A DNA stretch of 64,000 bases, taken from the NCBI GenBank assembly GCA_035578155.1, contig JAPWDM010000024.1, forward strand, positions 1,976,501 to 2,040,500. The letters are read 5' to 3'. A program made the position numbers and the translations under genes. This document shows, piece by piece, positions 56,135 to 64,000 of the stretch. Positions within the stretch are counted from its first letter, which is position 1. Each line of letters opens with the position of its first letter. The stretch is from Brachynemurus nebulosus (taxonomy: Eukaryota > Arthropoda > Insecta > Neuroptera > Myrmeleontidae). The notes under the pieces are model-generated. The model did no database searches. It was not told the origin of the DNA and saw only the letters and a program-made list of their open reading frames with translations.

Positions 56135-57460
56135 ATACTTCTGTCGGATGAACTACATTTATAAAAGGAATTGTGTTACTCTGATAACAATAATGACAAT
56201 TTTAAACTCAAATTAGCCTAATTCAATCAATCACCATAATTCAAATCACTTTGCAATAAGTCTGTTTTGGAAAAATAATTTTTTAAGCTGGTGGATGTTA
56301 TCAAGTTTACTACAGTTTTTAAAACCGTCCATACAATCTCAAGTACTGTATAGAATAACGAAACTGAAAGCGAATTACAGGTTTTCGAAGTTACTTGCAC
56401 TTAGGTCGTGATTATAAAGGAAGCGTACAGGGGCTTGTATTTCACGCGCATGCTTGTACGCTTCCTATATAACCATCACGACCTTATACTAGAAATGAGA
56501 ATGTATTAGGACTATTAGAAAGTCCCTAATACACAGTGGGCAATTTTTTTGTATCGATTTTGATAAGAGTGTACTTTATAAACAATTTCTCTTTTCAACA
56601 TATTTAACTCCGTTTTCGTACGAGATATGGATAAACACACTAACACAGAATAATTCAAAAAACAACTTGCTATCTCTGTACTAGTGATACCCTGTTTGTA
56701 GTGATGTTGGTTTGATATTTGAATGTGTGTCAATGGTCACACATACAACTGCATAACACGCATATGCGACAGAGCAGTGCAGTTCAAGCAATAATGGTCT
56801 TAACAATATATAACAATTGTCGTGCATTCGGTGGTCGCCACCAACCAACTAATTGCCTTAAGTCTTAAACGGTATCGGACACACTCTGACACACTGCTAT
56901 CCACATCTTTTTTTATACATACGCTTAGGGCTTACGCACTAACATAGAACAAGACAAATATTATATAATTATGTAATATTATCTATATATTGTCAGCTTC
57001 GTATCTAGCTTTAAGAGGAACTGGTCGAAATTAAAGAGAAACGAACAATGTATGGATAGTGCTTGATTTTGCTGACTGCGCATGTGTAACGGTTCACTTG
57101 AAAATTATAAAACAAAATCATTCAATGTTTTACATAAATATTTTATTGTTGGATTTTTAACTCATGGATGACACTTTTATTTATCTAATAATAAAAAAAA
57201 TGATTTATTAATTAATTATTTAATAAAATTAATTTTGTTAAGCTGTGGAGCTTGACACTGAAATAAAAAGAAAGAATGATATAGCAAAGAAGTAGCAATA
57301 TAGGAATATTATTCTGGTGCAAATCATTATATCAAAAGCACTTGATTAAATTAGTAAGAGAATGAATAAAATCCTACAGCACTATATAATCGAAAACGGT
57401 TTAATCGTAATTGAAAAATACTCGATGTTGTCAGTAAATACTTATCTTACTTACCTAGTT
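56135..57460. other. Spacer with an 80-bp hairpin
   Basis: The only structure noted is the inverted repeat at 56404-56485 (see separate entry). ORFs at 56515-56733 and 57362-57595 have no motif; the latter runs into TA repeats. Confidence 0.35.
56404..56485. repeat. Imperfect hairpin, arms about 28 nt
   Basis: 'ggtcgtgattataaaggaag' 'cgtaca' pairs with 'tgtacgcttcctatataacc' 'atcacgacc' around a 25-nt loop. It could be a tiny MITE end-to-end fold or a small-RNA-like stem; no homologous second copy was seen in the window. Confidence 0.6.
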
Positions 57461-57461
57461 A

Positions 57462-57926
<465 letters not shown>

Positions 57927-58156
57927 TCTTTCTTCACACTTACAATTAGTGTTTAATTAGACACTGATAATTACTTTTGTACATGTATTTCCCATTTCCA
58001 TTTAAATATTTTTACATAATTTATCAATTTAAAATTAAGTAAAGCATTTTATCTGTACGAATACAATATTTTTCGTCACTTAAATAATATCTTTTGTATA
58101 TTCGATAGATTTGAGCGTTACTTTATGGTATTCCATTTTAAAATAAAAAGACAATT

Positions 58157-58316
58157 TTTTACTTTACTAATACCACTTTATTTAGAGTTTTAGTTATCTG
58201 TGACATGTTTCGGCCCGTATGGCCCCCATTGACGAACCTTTCGTCAACGGCCATACGGGTCGAAACATGTCACAGACAATTAAAACTCTAAATAAAGTGG
58301 TATTAGTAAAGTAAAA
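58157..58316. repeat. Near-perfect 160-bp palindrome
   Basis: 'ttttactttactaataccac' at 58157 is exactly complementary to the end at 58316, and pairing continues through 'gacatgtttcgg(c/a)cc' to a 'ttgacgaa...ttcgtcaa' apex. Only about four mismatches were noticed. It would form a very stable hairpin; no ORF. It probably derives from two inverted copies of a transposon end. Confidence 0.8.
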
Positions 58317-59241
58317 TATCTTTTTTCTTTATTTCCCAAATATCATATACGTAATAAATAGGTACCTATAAAAAAGGTGCCATAAATTCTAGGTATTATA
58401 GAGTTTCCAACTTTGTGTTGTCACAGTAATTATTGTGTTTACCTATTATTTATACCTACCTTTAATTTTATTATTAATATAATCAAGAAATAAAATGAAA
58501 GATTTTTAAAATATTTTATTTATTAGTGTAAGAGCACTTAATGGAATAAGATGCGATGAACAGAAAATGAAAGTCTGTAATAATTTAAAATTATGAATTA
58601 AATTAAAAGTGTGAATATTATAGAATATTAAGAAAAATCGAAATTAGTAGTGAGATTGTTCTCGTGATCGCTGCGATCGATGCTACTGAGTATTCTTATT
58701 TGCTCTGAGCAGAGTAGACTGTATTCATTATTAGTACTAGCTGTTACCCGCGGCTTCGCAAGCGTGAATTTCGTAATTTAGTAAAGGTAATTCCGTTTAG
58801 GTAGTTTGCTAAAATATTTTGCTCCTATTTTCTTATTATAAGCTGAAATAATAGGCTTTATTTATTGATAAGCTTACTCATCAATCCTCTTTATTTTTGG
58901 CTTGTCATCCCTTATCCCTTTGGCTAGTTATCTAGCAACAATTGAAAATTTTCAAAAACTAATTGGTCATTTTTTCAAGCATATGACATAGACTAAAAAT
59001 CTAAAGTAAGCCTATTAAGAAGGTGTCAACGAATTTGGTATAGAAGTAAAAAAAATTATGTCGATCTAAAATAGTCAAATATTATATATTTTAAAATACC
59101 TAATATTTTGTAGACTTTACTCTAAATAAGTATCCTCCGTATTGTTATTAGGAAATTTAAATCCCTACATCCCATATGTCTGTTTGCATTATATTTGAAT
59201 ATTTCCTGTAATTGACTCATTGTTGGGGATACTAGAACAGT
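58317..59241. other. Spacer with a TE end
   Basis: 58737-58770 reads 'tagctgttacccgcggcttc' 'gcaagcgtgaatt', a string I recognise as a widespread insect repeat start (family not assigned). Otherwise no feature is supported. Confidence 0.4.
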
Positions 59242-59243
59242 AC

Positions 59244-60030
59244 ACGGAGAGAAAATTCCTATAAAAATTACTGTGCTCAGCACTACAATCGACGTGTAAA
59301 GGACGAACATATTAAATTCTGTAAGGTAAAAATATAAAGATTATAATTAATCATAAAAAATTTAAAGGATGGAATGTTCTTTTCGTAATATTATCTCCGT
59401 AAAATTTGTAAAACAGCACAGTAAAAAGTTCCATTACCGACAAAAAAATAATTTTTAATTGTGTTTATTAAAAAAATTTCCATGCTAACATGCTAATAAT
59501 AGAAAGAAAAAAAACAGAAAGAAGGTTGGTTGTGTTGGGATCGCTCTAATGAAATGTACCTCAATCAGCGAGTTACGTGGGTTACATGCGAACCATATAG
59601 GTGTGGACTGTGGAAGAAACTTTGTCAGACAGCTCGCACCAGGCAGCTAGTGCAGCTAGTTGTCAGTTGCTTTTACACTCTCTTAGGATGATGTCATCGT
59701 TTAATTCATTTTTTTGTTATTTACCTATCGTTAGTATATGTATTAGAATTATATTGTTGGCCATCATTTTTGTATACATGTTTTTACAGGTACAGTGCAA
59801 CCTATATAAGGTCGCGAGTCAGATGCGCAAATGAAAGAGTACGACAACAAGAATTAAACTATAATATACATGCATACGAGTGTGATAAAAGTTGTGTTAG
59901 CACCACATTAAATTTTACCATGCTAGCACATATTTTTTATTTTGGTCGTCGATCGCGCACGGATTATAGGGGAGCATAGTAATTTTTCTGAAATTTTCTC
60001 TACAAAAATTATAGGATTTTTCTCTCCGTG
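59244..60030. mobile_element. Tc1/mariner-like MITE, 787 bp
   Basis: Ends CACGGAGAGAAAATTCCTAT... and ...ATAGGATTTTTCTCTCCGTG are inverted repeats of about 20 bp flanked by TA on both sides (59242-59243, 60031-60032). Subterminal 'aaaattact(g/a)tgctc' is also inverted. The ORFs inside (59601-59979) show no transposase motif, so it is non-autonomous. Confidence 0.75.
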
Positions 60031-60032
60031 TA

Positions 60033-61103
60033 GGCGTTGAAAATGTAAAGTTTGACCTCTCCCCCATTTTTTGCGTTTATTCCCTATTTTACTCTTTACA
60101 GGGTCAATATTCAAAATGTGATGAAACATGTATTCATTAATTTATTTTTGACCTCCTTTGACAACGCCCTCCATTTTCATTCGTGTAAAATTATCTTAAC
60201 TGTGAGTAAAGTTACTTTAAATCAGTTATTTCGAAACAAATCGGACAAATTTAGTTTCAGATCAGTTCTTTAAAGTGCTTCACTTCGCTCGGCAAACAGT
60301 TCAAAATTCTATAAAAGGTTAATTCCATGTAAAGCTTCGCTCCGCTCGCCATATGACTCGAAATTAACCATTAATATAGCTAATATTGATACTCTGAGAT
60401 CTTTCCATAGATTCCCATATTGATGGTTTTAAAATTAAATCAATTTTAGATCCTTTTCGGGATCCCAGAACCCTGGTGGACTTTTTAAAATTATGTTTAG
60501 TTCGCCTGTAATTAAACTTTACTACTATTCTTTTCTAAAGTGAAATTTTAGTAAGAAGGTTTTGAAGTTAACATTTAAATGTTTAAATATTATTCTTATC
60601 GTAGTCTAGGCTCTTCTTTCTTTTGTTTTCTTTTATTTTTAAAGGAGTATTTTTGATATATCAGCTTTTGTCTTGAATATATCAACACCCATAAAGAATA
60701 TTGTGATAATTTTGACTGAAGATATTGTCGATATTGAGATGGTGAAGCGTCTAAGGAATAAATTTATAAAGTTTCACTGAGATCTATCCGGTGGTTTTTG
60801 TGTCAGCAGTGCCCATAGACAACCTAACTGATCATTTTATTATATAAATTCTATCTTTATTATTATATTATTTATATTCCATAACTATAACTAATTATTA
60901 TATATTTATTCTATAACTTCCAAAATATCAGTTTTAGGTATAAGAATATCTTATAGTAATAGATAGACTTTACATTTTCCTAGATAATTATGATAAAAAA
61001 TATACATGATTCATTAAAAAAAAAAAATTATTTGCACAATAAACAAAAAATATTTTAAAAAGATGCTTAATGTGACCATCCTGTATCAAGTCAAAAAGCT
61101 GAA
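60033..61103. other. Spacer without recognisable gene
   Basis: 60440-60490 ('cttttcgggatcccagaacc') resembles part of the 120-bp satellite unit at 6541-8030. 60745-60800 ends in a 'tgagatctatccggtggttt' TE-like string. Confidence 0.35.
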
Positions 61104-61110
61104 ATGTCAG
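61104..61110. repeat. Target site duplication ATGTCAG (left)
   Basis: The same seven bases follow the element at 62854-62860. Seven-base duplications are known for Galileo/1360-type P-superfamily elements. Confidence 0.7.
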
Positions 61111-62853
61111 TAGCTATGTGAACTAAGCAACTGACTTTCAAGTATTCGTAATTCGAAAACGGCATTCGAAAGAGAATCGTTTGTACCTAATTGTACCACT
61201 TTTCTTTTCGTCTGTACCTCAAAGGGTTCGGAGATAAGGAGTCCCCAAAATTCGAGGTATGGTGAATTTCGTTGTTTTATAAGATTATAAAAATCCGAAA
61301 ACGGCATTAAAAAGAGAATCGCTTGTACCCGATTGTACCACTTTTCTATTCGTTTGTACCTCAAGTGGTTCGGAGACAACGTGTCCCCGAAATTCTAGGT
61401 ATGGTTAATTACATTGTCTTTTAAACTATTGAAAATCTGAAAACGGCATTTGAAAGAAAATCATTTGTACCCGATTGTACGACTTTTATTTTTGTTTATA
61501 CCCCTCAAACAGTTCGGAGATAAAGAGTCCCCGAAATTCGAGGTATAGTGAATTTCGTTGATCTTCAAGATATTTCAAATCTGAAAACAGCATTTGAAAG
61601 AGAATCGTTTGTACCCTATTTTACCACTTTTCTTTTCGTTTGTATCTCAAAGAGTTCAGAGATAAAGAGTCCCCGAAATTCGAGGTATGATGCTTTTCGT
61701 TGTTATATAAGATATTGAAAATCTGAAAACGACATTTGAAAAACAATCGTTTGTACCCGATTGTGCCCCTTTTCTATTCGTTTGTACCTCAAACTGTTCG
61801 GAGATAAGGAGTCCCCGAAATTCTAAGTATGGTTAATTTCGTTGTTGTGTTTAAGATATTGGAAATATGAAAAGGGCATTCGAAAGAGACTCGTTTGTAT
61901 CCGATTGTATCAGTTTTCTTTTCGTTTATACCTCAAAAATTTCTGAGATAATGGGTCCCGGAAATTCTAGGTATGGTGAATTTCGTTGTTTTATAAGATA
62001 TTGAAAATCGGAGAACGGCATTTAAAAGAGAATCGTTTGTACGCGATTTTACCACTTTTTTTTCGTTTGTAACTCAATAGGTTCGGCGATAACTGATCCC
62101 CCCGAAATTCTAGGTATGGTAAATTTCGTTGCTTGTTAAGATACTGAAAAACTGAAAACGGCATTTAAAAGAGAATTGTTTGTACCCGATTGTACCACTT
62201 TTCTATTTGTTTGTACCTCAAATGGTTTTGAGGTAAAAGATCCCCAAAAATCTAGATATAATGAATTTCCTTGTTTTCTAAGACACTTAAGATCCGAAAA
62301 CGGAATTTTAAAGAGAATCGTTTGTACCCGCTTGCGCAACCTTTCTTTTCGTTCGTACCTCAAGGAGTTCGGTGATAAGGATCCTAGAAATTCTACCTAG
62401 AAAACAACGAAATTCACCATACCGCGAATTTTGGGAACACTTTATCTACGAATCCTTTGAGGTACAAACAAAAAGAAAAGTGTGTACAATCGGATACGAA
62501 CGATTCTCTTCCAAATGCCGTTTTCAGATTTTCAATATCTTAAAAAACAACGAAATTTACCAAACTTCGAATTTCAGGAACTTTTTACCTCCGAACCCTT
62601 TGAGATATAAACGAAAAGAAAAGTGGTACAATCGGGTACAAACGGTTTTCTTTCAAATGCCGTTTTCAGATTTCCAATATCTTAAAAAACAACGAAGTTC
62701 ACTATATATGGAATTTCAGGGACCCTTTATCTCCGAACCCTTTAAGGTACAAATGAAAATAAAAGTGGTACATTCGGGTACAAACGATTCTCTTTCGAAT
62801 GCCGTTTTAAAATTTCGAATATTCGAAAGTCAGTTGCGTAGTTCACATAGCTA
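61111..62853. mobile_element. Foldback/Galileo-like element made of 143-bp repeats
   Basis: Termini TAGCTATGTGAACTAAGCAA... and the complement of ...TTGCGTAGTTCACATAGCTA are inverted repeats of about 35 bp. The left arm holds about nine tandem copies of a roughly 143-bp unit ('gaaagagaatcgtttgtacc', 'cgattgtaccacttttcttt', 'ccgaaattcgaggtatggtg'). At about 62398 orientation flips and three inverted copies follow. Asymmetric arms built of tandem repeats plus a 7-bp duplication are the architecture of Foldback and Galileo elements. ORFs here are translations of the repeat. Confidence 0.8.
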
Positions 62854-62860
62854 ATGTCAG
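62854..62860. repeat. Target site duplication ATGTCAG (right)
   Basis: Second copy of the 7-bp duplication of the Foldback-like element. Confidence 0.7.
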
Positions 62861-63600
62861 TGTCACATAGAATAAGTATTAGTAACAATTTCCAGCGAAT
62901 TCAAATTTTCTGTCAAAATCACTTCGGATAACAAATTTGGTGCCAACTTCCGGTATAAGCGTAAATGGCACCAAGTTAAAAATATTTTAATTAAAATCTT
63001 CATAATTGAAAACTTCTATAACCAAATTTTCAAAAATCTATTTTATTTAGAAGACCATAAACTTTTAATGAAGATTTTATTTGAATCATCCTGTACATAA
63101 CAATTTGGTAGATTACATTAAAATGTGGCTAAGATTGATCGGGAGGTTAATATCTATATTCCCTGTAAATTTCAACTCAATAACTTTAATGGTGTTTGAG
63201 TTAAATCGGTTCGTACAAACAGACAGACAGACAGACAAAAACCGGATCAAAGTTATTAAAGTTATATTTGGTATATATGTCAAATTTGCTAATTGAAAAT
63301 CATATTGATCCTTAAAAATTCGAAAATCACAGACAGACCCTTCTATTTTATTTATAAGTATTGATTATATATAAAAAAAAAATCAAAACAACAGACTCTT
63401 GAAGTGTTGAATAAACATGATAGGTATGGTTGCTTTTGATGCTTAGATTCTCCAGAATGTTTAATATTCGAGAGTTGGGGCAGGTCGCTTTCAGAGGCGT
63501 GGTTTGCATCAGTCACGTGGCCTGTATCTATCTATTTTAAATAACGCGCCAATATTATTTATTTATTACTCTGTAGATAACACATACATATCTATAACCA
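62861..63600. other. Spacer with a CAGA run
   Basis: 63205-63245 reads 'aaatcggttcgtacaaacag' then (ACAG)n, a string common near insect transposon 3' ends. No gene is supported. Confidence 0.35.
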
Positions 63601-63607
63601 TAGGCGT

Positions 63608-63650
63608 GATTGGGGGGGGGGCAGGGGGTGGTAACTGCCCCCCCCCAATT
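63608..63650. repeat. G-run / C-run hairpin
   Basis: A run of ten G, then CAGGGGGTGG, then a run of nine to ten C within 45 bp. It can fold as a hairpin, and the G tracts could form a quadruplex. 'cataggcgtgattgg' before it resembles transposon ends. Confidence 0.6.
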
Positions 63651-64000
63651 AATATTTATGTGAATAAAAAATTGAAAATTTTATAAGATATATATATATT
63701 AAAATCATATGACAGAAGTAAAGGGGTGAGAATGCAGAAATTAAGTAATTAAGTCAAGTAATTTGTCGACCTGAACTGGTTTGCTATTCTAAGAATCTCC
63801 TAAGGTGGTTTTTATTTTAAATATATTCCTTAAGTGGGGCTGAAGATATGGGGCAACAATACTATAAAATTGGGGACAAATTTTGGATCCAACCCAACCT
63901 TTATTCCCACCATTTTTATACCAATAAAAACATGATTTTTCTTGTCTTCTTGCAGTTTTGTGAAGGTCAAAATCTCCCCAAATAAACCTAGAGGGCTGAA
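63651..64000. other. Terminal stretch without recognisable gene
   Basis: Only a repeat match is noted: 'aaacctagagggctgaa' at the very end is similar to 25760-25776. The sequence is cut by the window edge. Confidence 0.35.

Noticed and set aside
61107..62854. ORFs of 75-160 codons on both strands
   Set aside because: They are translations of the 143-bp repeat; related peptides recur with each unit and in both orientations.

Overview
This window is AT-rich, repeat-dense eukaryotic DNA, most likely from an insect. No host gene is recognisable. The evidence for an arthropod is an env-bearing Gypsy-type LTR retrotransposon, several hAT and Tc1/mariner-like non-autonomous elements, insect-type LINE tails, long (TA)n microsatellites and short TTAGG-like stretches. 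The species cannot be named from sequence alone. Almost everything that can be supported is mobile or repetitive DNA.

Layout. 0-11.2 kb: diverged repeats, a broken transposase-like gene (3729-4363), two palindromic elements (4591-5098, 8994-9369), a 120-bp satellite array (about 6541-8030) split by a (TA)n tract, and copies of a short element that carries (TA)n in its body. 11241-24992: a complete, very young Gypsy/errantivirus-like element on the minus strand, with LTRs of 1077 and 1080 bp differing only in an AAT repeat and a 4-bp duplication TATT. It has PBS, gag, protease, RT, RNase H/integrase, env and PPT. A TTTAAAC heptamer followed by a stem lies at the gag/protease junction. The pol region has a frame offset in an A-run and an in-frame TAA. 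25-28.3 kb: microsatellites, TE fragments and an 80-bp tandem repeat.

28330-37605: the most unusual object, a 9276-bp palindromic element with termini 5'-AG...CT-3' and a 6-bp duplication AGCCAT, which are Polinton/Maverick-type hallmarks. Its inverted arms are 3804 and 3510 bp and differ by exactly 14 units of a 21-bp repeat. Each repeat unit carries TGAGTCA, the AP-1 consensus. The 1962-bp core holds two convergent genes: a 187-aa orphan and a single-C2H2-finger protein. Each arm carries two outward-facing ORFs. The 21-bp arrays lie in the spacers between the core-gene starts and the arm-gene starts, so they could be shared bidirectional promoters. No polymerase, integrase or capsid gene is visible.

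37.6-64 kb: three non-autonomous hAT elements with perfect 8-bp duplications (40427-41377, 42057-43015, 49316-49745), an inverted-repeat family split by a truncated LINE (51924-54830), a second LINE tail (55819-56134), hairpins, a TA-flanked mariner-like MITE (59244-60030) and a 1743-bp Foldback/Galileo-like element (61111-62853) built of 143-bp tandem repeats in opposite orientation with a 7-bp duplication ATGTCAG.

The remaining stretches show no coding or RNA gene that I can support. tRNA and small-RNA genes were not exhaustively scanned.
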